In this document: positions 52,923 through 63,927 of the stretch, one piece after another
Layout: each line of letters starts with the position of its first letter
How positions within the stretch are numbered: the stretch's first letter is position 1
Assembly (NCBI RefSeq): GCF_029894125.1
Contig: NZ_JARXYZ010000002.1
Span: 62,001 to 126,000, forward strand
Source: Kitasatospora sp. MAA19
Lineage (GTDB): Bacteria; Actinomycetota; Actinomycetes; Streptomycetales; Streptomycetaceae
Length of the DNA stretch: 64,000 nucleotides
Reading direction: 5' to 3'
Notes under the pieces: generated by a model
What the model saw: the letters and a program-made list of their open reading frames with translations, nothing else
The model's database searches: none
Told to the model about the DNA's origin: nothing
Translations under genes and position numbers: made by a program

Positions 52923-54080
52923 ATGGCAACACTCTGCTGCCCTGCCATCGCCGTACCCGAACACGTCATCACCCTCGACCAGACCCTCGACCTGGCCCGC
53001 TCCGTGCACGCCGGCCACCCGCAACTCGGCCTCGCCCTACGGCTGATCGAGAACACCGGGGTGCGGACCAGGCACCTGGTCCAGCCGATCGAGCAGACGC
53101 TCACCCACCCGGGCTTCACGGTCCGCAACACGGTCTACGAGCGGGAGGCCAAGCTCCGCGTCCCCGAGGTGATCGAACGGGCCCTGGGCCATGCCGAGTT
53201 GGCCGCCCGGGACATCGACCTGATCATCTACGTGTCCTGCACGGGCTTCATGATGCCGTCGATGACCGCCTGGCTGATCAACGCCCTGGGCTTTCGCTCC
53301 GACACCCGCCAGATGCCGATCGCCCAGCTCGGCTGCGCGGCCGGCGGCGCCGCCGTCAACCGCGCGCACGACTTCTGCCGCGCCTACCCGGGCGCCAACG
53401 TGCTCATCGTGTCCTGCGAGTTCTGCTCGCTCTGCTACCAGCCGACCGACCTCGGCATCGGCTCGCTGCTCTCCAACGGCCTGTTCGGGGACGCCGTCGC
53501 CGCCGTGGTGGTGCGCGGACACGGCGGCACCGGCGTGCACCTCGAACGCAACGGCTCGCACCTCGTCCCGGACACCGAGAACTGGATCTCCTACGGGGTC
53601 AGGGACACCGGCTTCCACTTCCAGCTGGACAAGCGGGTACCCGGCACCATGGAGATGCTCGCCCCGGCGCTGCGCGGCCTGACCGGCGAACACGGCTGGG
53701 ACGTCTCCGGGTTGGGCTTCTACATCGTGCACGCCGGCGGCCCGCGCATCCTCGACGACCTCTGCCACTTCCTCAACCTGGAGCCGGCCACCTTCCGGTA
53801 CAGCCGCGCCACGCTCACCGAACGCGGCAACATCGCCAGCGCCGTCGTCTTCGACGCCCTCGCCCGGCTGTTCGCCGACGGCGGCGTGACCGACGGCACG
53901 CCCGGCCTGATCGCCGGTTTCGGACCGGGCATCACCGCCGAGATCGCACTGGGGAGTTGGGTGGGGGCGCCGGTGGAGGCCGCCCGCCGCCGGCCCCGCG
54001 CCATCTCCACCTCGGACATCGCCCTCGTCCATCCGACCGCCCCCCGCCGTTTCCCGGCCGGCACTACGATCACCGAATGA
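52923..54080 (+). CDS. rppA: 1,3,6,8-tetrahydroxynaphthalene synthase (type III PKS)
   Basis: This 385-residue chalcone-synthase-like enzyme has the catalytic triad at the exact RppA positions: Cys138 in AQLGCAAGG, His270 in YIVHAGGPR and Asn303 in ERGNIAS. The substrate-shaping Cys106 is in VSCTGF. RppA condenses five malonyl-CoA units into tetrahydroxynaphthalene, a precursor of flaviolin and HPQ-type melanins. GGGGGGAGA precedes the ATG. It is 110 bp downstream of the P450 gene and overlaps the Nudix gene by 4 bp, forming one operon. Confidence 0.96.
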   Translation: MATLCCPAIAVPEHVITLDQTLDLARSVHAGHPQLGLALRLIENTGVRTRHLVQPIEQTLTHPGFTVRNTVYEREAKLRVPEVIERALGHAELAARDIDLIIYVSCTGFMMPSMTAWLINALGFRSDTRQMPIAQLGCAAGGAAVNRAHDFCRAYPGANVLIVSCEFCSLCYQPTDLGIGSLLSNGLFGDAVAAVVVRGHGGTGVHLERNGSHLVPDTENWISYGVRDTGFHFQLDKRVPGTMEMLAPALRGLTGEHGWDVSGLGFYIVHAGGPRILDDLCHFLNLEPATFRYSRATLTERGNIASAVVFDALARLFADGGVTDGTPGLIAGFGPGITAEIALGSWVGAPVEAARRRPRAISTSDIALVHPTAPRRFPAGTTITE

Positions 54081-54688
54081 CCGACACCACACACCGGAGC
54101 GACGCCTCCGACACCGCCGACGGCTCCGACGCCTCTGGCAGAGCCGCCGAACTCGCCGCGCTCTTCCCGGCGTTGCACGCGCCGCAGTACTGGACCTGGG
54201 GCAGGTACGACGCACTGTTCTCGACCGTGCTGCCACCGGACGAGCTGGTGACCAACATCCACCTGGTGGGCTTCTCGGACGACCGTGTGGTCCTCTGCCG
54301 GGACGACCGGAACCACTGGTTCCTGCCCGGCGGCACCCGGGAGCGGGACGAGAGCATCGCCGCCTGCCTGGAGCGCGAGCTGCGCGAGGAGGCGGGCGCC
54401 CGGCTGCTCGCCGCGCCGGACTGGCTCGGCGCGCACCGCTGCCGCACGGACGACCCGACGCCGTACCGGCCGTGGCAGCCGCACCCGGAGAAGGCCTGGC
54501 TGTGGGGCTGGGCGGAGGTCGCGGTGGACTCGACACCAACCAACCCGGCGGACGGCGAGCAGGTGGTCGAGGTACGGGCGGTGCCGGCGGACGAGGCGCA
54601 GCGACTGCTGGTGGCCGGGCACGACGCCTGGTGGGGCGAGCTGATCGGACTGGCCGTGGAGCTCAGGCGGCGGGCCGGGCAGGGCTGA
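54077..54688 (+). CDS. Nudix hydrolase
   Basis: This 203-residue protein has a Nudix box: GGTRERDESIAACLEREL followed by REEAGARL, matching Gx5Ex7REUXEEXGU. It hydrolyses a nucleoside diphosphate linked to another moiety, or a related substrate. It overlaps rppA by ATGA, which fixes the start at 54077 and implies translational coupling. A role in the tetrahydroxynaphthalene pathway, for example removal of a CoA-like or nucleotide by-product, is only inferred from the overlap. Confidence 0.9.
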   Translation: MTDTTHRSDASDTADGSDASGRAAELAALFPALHAPQYWTWGRYDALFSTVLPPDELVTNIHLVGFSDDRVVLCRDDRNHWFLPGGTRERDESIAACLERELREEAGARLLAAPDWLGAHRCRTDDPTPYRPWQPHPEKAWLWGWAEVAVDSTPTNPADGEQVVEVRAVPADEAQRLLVAGHDAWWGELIGLAVELRRRAGQG

Positions 54689-54785
54689 GACCTCCCCGTC
54701 CGAGATATTCCCGCCGGGCCCGAAGACCACTGGAACAGTCGAACAGCAGAGAGCAATGTCCGTTTTGCAGTGATATGACTCGGCC

Positions 54786-55208
54786 ATGGATACCAAACTG
54801 CTGGCCGTGGACTACCCCGTGCTCAACATCTTCTGGACGATGCTGGAGCTGTTCCTCTGGATCCTCTGGTTCTTCCTGCTGTTCAAGATCATCACGGACA
54901 TCTTCCGCAGCCATGACCTGGGCGGCTGGGCCAAGGCCGGCTGGATGATCCTGGTGATCCTGCTCCCGCTGATCGGCGTGCTCGCCTACGTCATCGCCCG
55001 CGGCAAGGGGATGAGCGAGCGGGACGTCGCGCAGGCCCGGCAGAGCGAGGCCGCGTTCAAGGCCTACATCCGGGACGCGGCCGCCGACACGCCGGAAGGC
55101 CGCCCGCGCAGCCACGTCGACGACCTGGCCAGGCTGGCGGACCTCAAGACCAACGGCTCCCTCTCCGAGGAGGAGTACCAGAAGGCCAAGGACAAGCTCC
55201 TGGCCTGA
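54786..55208 (+). CDS. PLDc_N/SHOCT domain membrane protein
   Basis: This 140-residue protein has two transmembrane helices (LNIFWTMLELFLWILWFFLL and AGWMILVILLPLIGVLAYVI, about residues 13-72), forming the PLD nuclease N-terminal domain. It ends in a SHOCT domain (LARLADLKTNGSLSEEEYQK). It is a small inner-membrane protein of unknown role, common in actinomycetes. A terminator follows at 55223. Confidence 0.88.
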   Translation: MDTKLLAVDYPVLNIFWTMLELFLWILWFFLLFKIITDIFRSHDLGGWAKAGWMILVILLPLIGVLAYVIARGKGMSERDVAQARQSEAAFKAYIRDAAADTPEGRPRSHVDDLARLADLKTNGSLSEEEYQKAKDKLLA

Positions 55209-55222
55209 ACACCGGCGCAGAC

Positions 55223-55253
55223 GGGGCCGGCGGCAGCACCTGCCACCGGCCCC
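55223..55253. terminator. Bidirectional terminator
   Basis: GGGGCCGG (55223-55230) pairs with CCGGCCCC (55246-55253), with an inner GCAG/CTGC pair, between the convergent SHOCT gene and tex. Confidence 0.75.
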
Positions 55254-55274
55254 GCCGTCCGCACGTCCCCGTGC

Positions 55275-57749
<2,475 letters not shown>

Positions 57750-57916
57750 GAAGCCGGTCACCTTCTCCTTCAGTGCGTTCGCCGTACGCCCTGCATTCTG
57801 GCAGGTGCCGGGGACAGCTCCCGGCCGCACCCGGGGCACCCGGGCGTGGCGGCCGCGGCCCGCGGCCCCAACCAGACTCAAGCAGGCCCCCGTTGTGCCT
57901 TCCTACGCTGACGCGC

Positions 57917-58354
57917 ATGGACACCTCCCGCCCGCTCGACGCCTCCCCCGCGCTGAACGCCCCCGGCTCACCGGACGTCTCCCCCCGGCTGGACGCGCTC
58001 GCCGCCGCCAAGTACCTGCTGTTCACCACCCACCGCAGAAACGGCACCCCGGTGCCCACCCCGGTCTGGGTGGCACGCGACGGCGACGCACTGGTCTTCA
58101 CCACCGTCACCCGTACCGGAAAGGTCAAGCGGCTGCGCAACCGCTCCGACGTGCTGGTCGGGCCGAGCGACATCCGCGGCAACCTGCTCGGCGAGCAGGT
58201 CCCGGCCACCGCCGTCCTCGACCCCGACCGCGCGCCCGCCTACCGGAAGCTGCTGCGCCGCAAGTACGGGCCGCTCTGCGCGATCGCGCTCACCGCGAAC
58301 GTGCTGCGCTTCGGCCGGGGCGGGACGATCGGCGTGCGGGTCACCCTGGGCTGA
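57917..58354 (+). CDS. PPOX-class F420-dependent or FMN oxidoreductase
   Basis: This 145-residue protein has the split-barrel flavin/F420-binding fold: KYLLFTTHRRNGTPVPTPVW, a DALVFTTVTRTGKVKRLRN segment and SDVLVGPSDIRG. Such proteins use F420 or FMN to reduce small substrates. A 20-residue disordered Ser/Asp/Pro extension precedes the domain. It diverges from tex. Confidence 0.87.
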   Translation: MDTSRPLDASPALNAPGSPDVSPRLDALAAAKYLLFTTHRRNGTPVPTPVWVARDGDALVFTTVTRTGKVKRLRNRSDVLVGPSDIRGNLLGEQVPATAVLDPDRAPAYRKLLRRKYGPLCAIALTANVLRFGRGGTIGVRVTLG

Positions 58355-58368
58355 GCCTCCCGGCGGCA

Positions 58369-58441
58369 CCCAACCGGCGCCCAACCGGCGCACCTCGGAC
58401 GCACATCGGACGCGCGTCGAGCGCGCGTCGAGCGCGCGTCG
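58369..58441. repeat. CCAACCGGCG and CGCGCGTCGAG tandem repeats
   Basis: Two short arrays, CCCAACCGGCGC twice followed by CGCGCGTCGAG about three times, fill most of the gap between the PPOX gene and the phosphotransferase gene. Confidence 0.65.
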
Positions 58442-58514
58442 GGATCCGGGCCGAGGAAGGACGGGTTCGGGAAAGCTGCTGAAGGGCGGCGATCCGCGCT
58501 GTACGCTGCCGGGC

Positions 58515-59414
58515 ATGTGCGCTGCCACCCGGATGCACCCCGACGAACTGGTCATCGACGCGGCCCTGGTGCGGCGGTTGATCTCCGCCCAGTTCCCGGA
58601 CTGGGTCGGCCGCCCGGTCACACCGGTCGCCTCCACCGGGACGGACAACGCGATGTTCCGCCTCGGGCCCGACCTCGCCGTCCGCCTCCCCCGGGTGGAA
58701 TGGGCGGCCGGGGACGTCCGCCGCGAGAAGCAGTGGCTGCCCCAGCTGGCGCCCCGGCTTCCGCTGCCGATACCCGCACCGCTCGCGGTCGGCCGGCCCG
58801 CCGCCGGCTACCCCTGGGAGTGGTCGGTGCTCCGCTGGTTCGACGGCGTCAACCCGACCGCCGGCGCAGTCGCCGCACCCGGCGCGCTCGCCCGCGACCT
58901 GGCCGCCTTCGTCAACGCCCTGCGCGCCGTCAACCCGGCCGGCGGCCCGGCCGCCCACCGCAGCGCCCCGCTCGCCTCCCGCGACGGCTCCACCCGCGCG
59001 GCCATCGCCCAACTCGCCGGGGCGATCGACGCCGAGGCCGCGACCGCCCTGTGGGACAAGGCGCTGCGCCTGCCCGAGTACGACGGCCCGCCCACCTGGA
59101 TGCACGGCGACCTCACCCCCGGCAACCTCCTGCTCAACCGGGCCGGACGGCTCGGCGCCGTCATCGACTTCGGCCTCATGGGCGTCGGCGACCCCACCGC
59201 CGACCTGATCGTCGCCTGGAACCTGCTGCCCGCCGCCGCCCGTCCCGCCTTCCGCGCCGCACTCGGCGCGGACGACGCCATGTGGGGCCGCGGCCGCGCC
59301 TGGGCGTTCTCCATCGCGCTGGTGACGATCCCCTACTACCGCCACACCAACCCGGGCCTCACCGCGAACGCCCGCCACGTCGTCCGCGAGGTGCTCGCCG
59401 ACCGCAGCGTCTGA
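58515..59414 (+). CDS. Aminoglycoside phosphotransferase family protein
   Basis: This 299-residue kinase-fold protein has DNAMFRLGPDLAVRLPR at the nucleotide loop, the catalytic WMHGDLTPGNLL with the Asp, and VIDFGLMGVGDP with the metal-binding Asp. It belongs to the APH/choline kinase group and phosphorylates a small hydroxylated substrate. Resistance to an aminoglycoside or macrolide is possible but unproven. The start is ATG 58515; ATG 58533 is also possible. Confidence 0.9.
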   Translation: MCAATRMHPDELVIDAALVRRLISAQFPDWVGRPVTPVASTGTDNAMFRLGPDLAVRLPRVEWAAGDVRREKQWLPQLAPRLPLPIPAPLAVGRPAAGYPWEWSVLRWFDGVNPTAGAVAAPGALARDLAAFVNALRAVNPAGGPAAHRSAPLASRDGSTRAAIAQLAGAIDAEAATALWDKALRLPEYDGPPTWMHGDLTPGNLLLNRAGRLGAVIDFGLMGVGDPTADLIVAWNLLPAAARPAFRAALGADDAMWGRGRAWAFSIALVTIPYYRHTNPGLTANARHVVREVLADRSV

Positions 59415-59465
59415 TCAGGGCCTGCCCGGCGGATCTCGCCGGGCCCGCGACGCCGGACAGAACAC

Positions 59466-60179
59466 CTAGCCCGCCGCGAGGCCCAAGGAGCGGACCAGCT
59501 GGGCCAGTTCGGCGCCGAAGAGCCGGTCCGGGCTGGTGGTCTGGGCCCGCAGGTGGCCGTAGACCTCCAGCGAGACCAGGCCGTGCAGACGGCCCCAGAT
59601 CCGCAGGGCCAGCGCCACGCCGGCCGGGGGCAGCCCGGGGAAGGCCGGGCGGACCTTGCCGAGCAGGCCGGGATCGAAGTCCGCCCAGGTGAAGTCGTCG
59701 TCCGCGCCCGGTGATCCGGCCTGCGGCCAGGCCGCCGCCGCGAGGCCGGCGATGCCGACGCAGACCCGCTGGGCGGCGTCGGGCGCGGCGCCGCCCTCGG
59801 GGGCGCGGTAGCCCGGGACGGGGTCGCCGTAGATCAGCCGGAAGCCCTCGGAGTTGGCCAGCGCCCAGCCGCGGAAGGCGTGCGCCCAGGCCCGGATCCC
59901 GGCCGCCGGATCGTCTGCCGGGGCGGCGCTCCAGGCGGCCTCGACGGCGTCCGCGAGCGCGGTGTAGACGTCCGCGATCAGTGCGGTGACCAGGTCGTCC
60001 CGGGTGGCGAAGTAGCCGTAGATGGCGTTGGCCGTCATGCCCATCTCGCGGGCGATCGCCCGCAGGGTGATCGCGTCGGGCCCGCCCGAACCCATCAACT
60101 CCAGGGCGGTGCCCTTGATTTCGGCGGTCGTCTCGGCCCGCAGCCGCTCGCGTCGTCCAGTGCCTCGGGTGCCTGCCAT
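59466..60179 (-). CDS. TetR family transcriptional regulator (WHG domain)
   Basis: This 237-residue regulator has a TetR DNA-binding domain (GPDAITLRAIAREMGMTANA, AIYGYFATRDDLVTALIAD) and a C-terminal WHG-type ligand domain (RAWAHAFRGWALANSEGFRL, WGRLHGLVSLEVYGHL). It is divergent from the NAD(P)-binding protein at 60294 with a 9-bp-arm palindrome between them, its likely operator. Confidence 0.92.
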   Translation of the reverse strand: MAGTRGTGRRERLRAETTAEIKGTALELMGSGGPDAITLRAIAREMGMTANAIYGYFATRDDLVTALIADVYTALADAVEAAWSAAPADDPAAGIRAWAHAFRGWALANSEGFRLIYGDPVPGYRAPEGGAAPDAAQRVCVGIAGLAAAAWPQAGSPGADDDFTWADFDPGLLGKVRPAFPGLPPAGVALALRIWGRLHGLVSLEVYGHLRAQTTSPDRLFGAELAQLVRSLGLAAG

Positions 60180-60224
60180 GCGCTCACTCTACAGCGTCAC
60201 CTTGCTGATTGCCGTTCAAAAACT

Positions 60225-60253
60225 TCACGCCGTATAGTTTTCGCACGGCGTGA
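60225..60253. promoter_or_regulatory. TetR operator TCACGCCGT-N11-ACGGCGTGA
   Basis: A perfect inverted repeat with 9-bp arms (60225-60233 and 60245-60253) lies between the divergent TetR and NAD(P)-binding protein genes. TATAGTTTT in the spacer could form a -10 element. Confidence 0.75.
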
Positions 60254-60293
60254 GATTCTCAGGCCGTCCACCGGCATGACCAAGGGGAGAACC

Positions 60294-60995
60294 ATGCACA
60301 TCGGAGTCATCGGAGCCACCGGCACCATCGGCAGCCGGATCGTCACCGAAGCCCTCGGCCGCGGACACCGCGTCACCGGATTCAGCCGCGACGCCTCCGC
60401 CATCGACGACCAGCGGGAGAACCTCACCTGGGCGAGCCTCGACGCCCTCGACGCCGAGAGCATCGCCGCCGCCCTGCCCGGCCTCGACGTCCTCATCAGC
60501 GGCTTCCAGCCCGGCAACGGCGCCCGGGACATCATGGACACCATCGAACGCTCCATCGCCGACCCCACCGTCTACGCCACCGCCGCCCGCGCCCTGCTCA
60601 AGGCCCTGGACGGCCACCCCCGCACCCGGCTCATCGTCATCGGCGGCGCCGGCAGCCTCGAAATCTCCCCCGGCGTCGTCCGCGCCGACCACGACGACCT
60701 CCTCCACGAGGCGCTCGACGAACTCGGGCTCCCCCGCGGGTACGCCGCCGCCGTCCGCGGCCACCGCGACGCCCTGAACGTCCTGCGCACCTCCAACCGG
60801 CTCTGGACCTACTTCAGCCCCGCCGAGCAGATCGCCCCCGGGGAACGCACCGGCCGCTTCCGCATCGGCGGCGACCAGCCCGTCCTGGACGCCGACGGCC
60901 TCAGCCGGATCTCCGCCGAGGACGCCGCCGTCGCCCTCGTCGACGAGGCCGAACTCCCCCGGTTCGTCCAGCGCCGCTTCACCATCGGCTACTGA
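60294..60995 (+). CDS. NAD(P)-dependent oxidoreductase, NmrA-like
   Basis: This 233-residue protein begins MHIGVIGATGTIGSRIVTEA, an NAD(P)-binding Rossmann motif. LDVLISGFQPG, a RLIVIGGAGSLEISPG block and a C-terminal ADGLSRISAEDAAVALVDEA segment follow. It belongs to the atypical SDR/NmrA-like group that binds NADH or NADPH. AAGGGGAGA precedes ATG 60294. It is the presumed target of the divergent TetR. Confidence 0.9.
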   Translation: MHIGVIGATGTIGSRIVTEALGRGHRVTGFSRDASAIDDQRENLTWASLDALDAESIAAALPGLDVLISGFQPGNGARDIMDTIERSIADPTVYATAARALLKALDGHPRTRLIVIGGAGSLEISPGVVRADHDDLLHEALDELGLPRGYAAAVRGHRDALNVLRTSNRLWTYFSPAEQIAPGERTGRFRIGGDQPVLDADGLSRISAEDAAVALVDEAELPRFVQRRFTIGY

Positions 60996-61103
60996 GCGAC
61001 GGTCAGCGGCGACGGCCTCCGGCGGCGGCGGCGGGAGTGCCGCCACCGCCGTCGGCGGCCGTTGCTATGGTTCTCCCCGCCACTACGGGTAGGGGGACGG
61101 AAC

Positions 61104-61622
61104 TTGGCACGCAGAAGCAGTGTGATCGACGTCAGAGTCAGCCGACGAGTGCTGTGGGTGGGCGGCGACGCGTACCCACTCCACAACATCGCCAGGGCCC
61201 GGCAGTTCCAGCTGTTGCCGCCCAAGCGCTCGCGGGTGATCATCCGGTTCATCCGGCAGGTGATCGGCCTGCTGGTGGCCACCGCCGTCCTCGGTTCGCT
61301 GCTCGGGAGCGGCGCGAACCAGGGCACGACCAAGAACGTGATCGGCGTGGTGATGCTCGCGCTCTTCGCGGTCAGCCTCCACCGACTGGTGAAGCGACTG
61401 CGGATGCGGACGGTGTACCAGCTGGTCATCGAGACCTCCAGCTCCTCGAACACGGCGGTGGTCAGCCACGACGCCCAGCAGGTCGGCAACCTGATCCAGC
61501 TGATCATGGAAGCGATCGACAACCCCCAGGCCGAGTTCGCGCTCCAGGTGGAGAACGTCCACATCGGCGACCAGATCAACCAGTACGGCGACCACAACAT
61601 CGGAAAGAAGGTCGGCCTGTGA
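61104..61622 (+). CDS. DUF6232-like membrane protein with C-terminal pairing motif
   Basis: This 172-residue protein starts VIDVRVSRRVLWVGGDAYPL, typical of DUF6232. Two transmembrane helices follow (about residues 52-95), then a cytoplasmic region ending in VHIGDQINQYGDHNIG near residues 152-167. The next gene encodes a small protein whose N-terminus is IHFGDSVTQHGDHNIG, a close match. TTG 61104 with GGGGGACGG upstream is the likely start; GTG 61122 is an alternative. The stop codon overlaps the next start (GTGA). It is probably the membrane sensor half of a signalling pair; this role is inferred. Confidence 0.82.
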   Translation: MARRSSVIDVRVSRRVLWVGGDAYPLHNIARARQFQLLPPKRSRVIIRFIRQVIGLLVATAVLGSLLGSGANQGTTKNVIGVVMLALFAVSLHRLVKRLRMRTVYQLVIETSSSSNTAVVSHDAQQVGNLIQLIMEAIDNPQAEFALQVENVHIGDQINQYGDHNIGKKVGL

Positions 61623-61942
61623 GCGGCGGCATCCACTTCGGGGACTCGGTCACCCAGCACGGGGACCACAACATCGGCATCATCAAGCACCAGGGCCCGG
61701 CCGACCCGCAGGCCGCGATGCGCGAACTCATCGCCGCCGTACGCCAGTTGCGCGACCAGGTGCCGGCCGAGGACCGTGAGGTGCTGGACGAGTCGCTGGC
61801 GGACATCGGCGACGGGCACACCACCCCGCCCACCACCCTGCGGCGCGCCCTGCGCAACATCTCCGGCGTCGCCGCCCTGGCCGCCGCCGGCGCCCCGGTG
61901 GTGGAGTCGATCCGCCGCATCCTGGACTCGCTGAGCTCCTGA
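61619..61942 (+). CDS. Small motif-bearing protein, putative effector of matched pair
   Basis: This 107-residue protein begins with IHFGDSVTQHGDHNIG (residues 5-20). A helical domain follows with MRELIAAVRQLRDQVPAEDR and EVLDESLADIGDG, and a hydrophobic C-terminal helix pair (about residues 75-105, RRALRNISGVAALAAAGAP). The motif matches the end of the upstream membrane protein, and the helical domain matches that of the small protein at 15912-16355. GTG 61619 overlaps the upstream stop codon. Templated interaction with the membrane protein and a helical effector function are inferred. Confidence 0.82.
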   Translation: MSGGIHFGDSVTQHGDHNIGIIKHQGPADPQAAMRELIAAVRQLRDQVPAEDREVLDESLADIGDGHTTPPTTLRRALRNISGVAALAAAGAPVVESIRRILDSLSS

Positions 61943-62027
61943 GCGGCGGCGCGGCGGGCGACCAGGGGAAAATGTCATACCGGGTCAGGAAACTGCCCAG
62001 GTCAAGTACTGCTGCTAGCCTGACCCC

Positions 62028-62681
62028 ATGAGCGGACTGCGGGAACGGAAGAAGGAGCGGACGCGGCGGGCGATCTCCGAGGCCGCCATCGCGCTCTTCC
62101 TGGAACACGGCTTCGACAGGGTCTCGGTGGCGGACGTCGCGGCCGCCGCCGAGGTGTCGAAGCCGACCCTGTTCAGCTACTTCCCCACCAAGGAGGACCT
62201 GGTCGTCCACCGGTTCGCCGACCACCAGGAGCAGGCCGCCGACGTCGTCCGCGGCCGGGCGGCCGGCGAACCGGTGCTCGCCGCGCTGCACCGGGACTTC
62301 CTCGACGGGCTCGCCCGGCGCGACCCCATCACCGGGCTCAACGACCATCCGGAGGTCCTGGCCTTCGGCGCCCTGATCCACGCGACCCCCAGCCTGACCG
62401 CCCGGGGCGCCGAATACCTCGCCCGGGCCGAGGGGTCCCTCGCCCGGGCGCTGCGCGAGGCCCCCGACCTGGCCCCGCCCCGACACCTCACCGCCCCCCT
62501 GCTCGCCGCCCAGGTCACCGCCACCCAGCGCGTCCTCGCCGAGCACAACTGGCACCGGATCCGGAACGACGGCCGGACCGCAGACGAACTCCACGCCGAG
62601 GCCGTCAGCAACGCCGACCGCGCCTTCCGCCTCCTCGGCGCCGGATACGGCGGCACCGGGCACGAAGGCGCCGCTGGCTAG
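62028..62681 (+). CDS. TetR family transcriptional regulator
   Basis: This 217-residue regulator has the helix-turn-helix RRAISEAAIALFLEHGFDRV and AAEVSKPTLFSYFPTKEDLV, with a C-terminal ligand domain ending in HAEAVSNADRAFRLL. TAGCCT lies 6 bp before the ATG, so the mRNA is probably leaderless. The start of the tyrosine phosphatase gene follows 10 bp after its stop codon. The target genes are unknown. Confidence 0.91.
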   Translation: MSGLRERKKERTRRAISEAAIALFLEHGFDRVSVADVAAAAEVSKPTLFSYFPTKEDLVVHRFADHQEQAADVVRGRAAGEPVLAALHRDFLDGLARRDPITGLNDHPEVLAFGALIHATPSLTARGAEYLARAEGSLARALREAPDLAPPRHLTAPLLAAQVTATQRVLAEHNWHRIRNDGRTADELHAEAVSNADRAFRLLGAGYGGTGHEGAAG

Positions 62682-62691
62682 AGTGCCACGC

Positions 62692-63426
62692 ATGACAACG
62701 CGTCACCTCACGTTCGAACGGCTGCACAACTTCCGCGACCTGGGCGGCTATCCCGCCGCCGACGGCAGGTCCGTCCGCTGGGGCCTGCTCTACCGCTCCG
62801 ACTCGCTCGGCAAGATCACCTCGCCCGCCGACCTCGACCGGCTCCAGGCCCTCGGCGTCCGCACCGTGATCGACCTCCGCTACCCCTGGGAGATCGCCGC
62901 CAAGGGCCGGGTGCCCGACTTCGACGGGCTGACCTACCACAACCTCTCGATCGAGCACCGCCCGTACGACCAGGCCGAGATCGACCCGGACGTCGACCCC
63001 TGGCGCTACCTCGCCGACCGCTTCGCCGAGGTCGCCGAGGACGGGGTGAAGGAGATCCGCGAGGCCCTGGACGTGATCACCGCCGCCGAGGCGCCGCTGG
63101 CCTTCCACTGCGCCTCCGGCAAGGACCGCACCGGGCTCGTCGCCGCCCTCGTCCTCACCCTGCTCGGCGTCCACGAGGACGACATCGCCGCCGACTTCGC
63201 CCGCACCGAACTGGCCACCCCGCACTTCATCGCCGAGTGGCACGCCGCCCACCCCGGTCGCACCCTCCGCTGGCCCGGCTACGGACGCGCCCCGGAGACG
63301 GTCGTCCGCCTCGCCCTCGCCGACCTCGCCACCCGCTACGGCTCGGTCGAGGGCTACGTCACCGGCACCCTCGGCGTCGACCGCGACCAGCTGGCCGCCC
63401 TCCGGGCCCGGCTGCTCACCGCCTGA
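62692..63426 (+). CDS. Tyrosine-protein phosphatase
   Basis: This 244-residue enzyme has the HNFRDLGGYP N-terminus of the Y_phosphatase3 family and the P-loop HCASGKDRTG with nucleophile Cys140 and Arg146 (CX5R). It removes phosphate from phosphotyrosine or phosphoinositide-like substrates. TAGAGT (62679-62684) lies 7 bp before the ATG, so the mRNA may be leaderless; a GTG at 62683 is an alternative start. Confidence 0.9.
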   Translation: MTTRHLTFERLHNFRDLGGYPAADGRSVRWGLLYRSDSLGKITSPADLDRLQALGVRTVIDLRYPWEIAAKGRVPDFDGLTYHNLSIEHRPYDQAEIDPDVDPWRYLADRFAEVAEDGVKEIREALDVITAAEAPLAFHCASGKDRTGLVAALVLTLLGVHEDDIAADFARTELATPHFIAEWHAAHPGRTLRWPGYGRAPETVVRLALADLATRYGSVEGYVTGTLGVDRDQLAALRARLLTA

Positions 63427-63459
63427 CCCCGCGCCGCGCGGGCCTGCGCCGGACAGGCC

Positions 63460-63927
63460 CTAGCCTGCGGCGGGGAGGCGCGCCGTGTCGGCGCCGAAGG
63501 GGAGGAAGACGGTGCGGGTCGCGAGGAGCCAGCTGCCGTCGACCGCGCGGAAGGTGTCCTCGTAGTGGCCGACGTTGGCCGGGAGGCGGGGCTCGATCAT
63601 CCCGCCTGCGTACCCGTCGACCCGGTACGTGGTCAGGTAGGAGACCGCGCGGGCCGTCGTCGCGGACTCCACCGTGACCAGGATGTTCGTCATCAGGCGA
63701 CGGGAGAGCCGGTCCGCCGGCCGGGACGCGAAGTACGCCCGCAGGGCCTCCCGGCCCTCGACCCGGCGGTCGCCGTGCGGCCAGGACCAGACGCCGTCGG
63801 GCGTGAACAGCTCGGCCACCGAACCCGGCTCCCCGAGGTCGAGGCGGTGGATGAAGTCCACGACGATCCGCTCGCAGGCGCGTTCGGCGAGCATCCGGTC
63901 GATCGGGGTGAGGGTCTCGTCGTCCAT
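63460..63927 (-). CDS. SnoaL-like nuclear transport factor 2 fold protein
   Basis: This 155-residue protein has the NTF2-like cone fold: FIHRLDLGEPGSVAELFTPD, GREALRAYFASRPADRLSRR, a SYLTTYRVDGYAGG strand and YEDTFRAVDGSWLLATRTVF. Members include SnoaL-type cyclases and hydrolases, and many have no known activity. MDDETLTPID at 63927 with AAAGGGGC upstream is the likely start. Confidence 0.85.
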   Translation of the reverse strand: MDDETLTPIDRMLAERACERIVVDFIHRLDLGEPGSVAELFTPDGVWSWPHGDRRVEGREALRAYFASRPADRLSRRLMTNILVTVESATTARAVSYLTTYRVDGYAGGMIEPRLPANVGHYEDTFRAVDGSWLLATRTVFLPFGADTARLPAAG

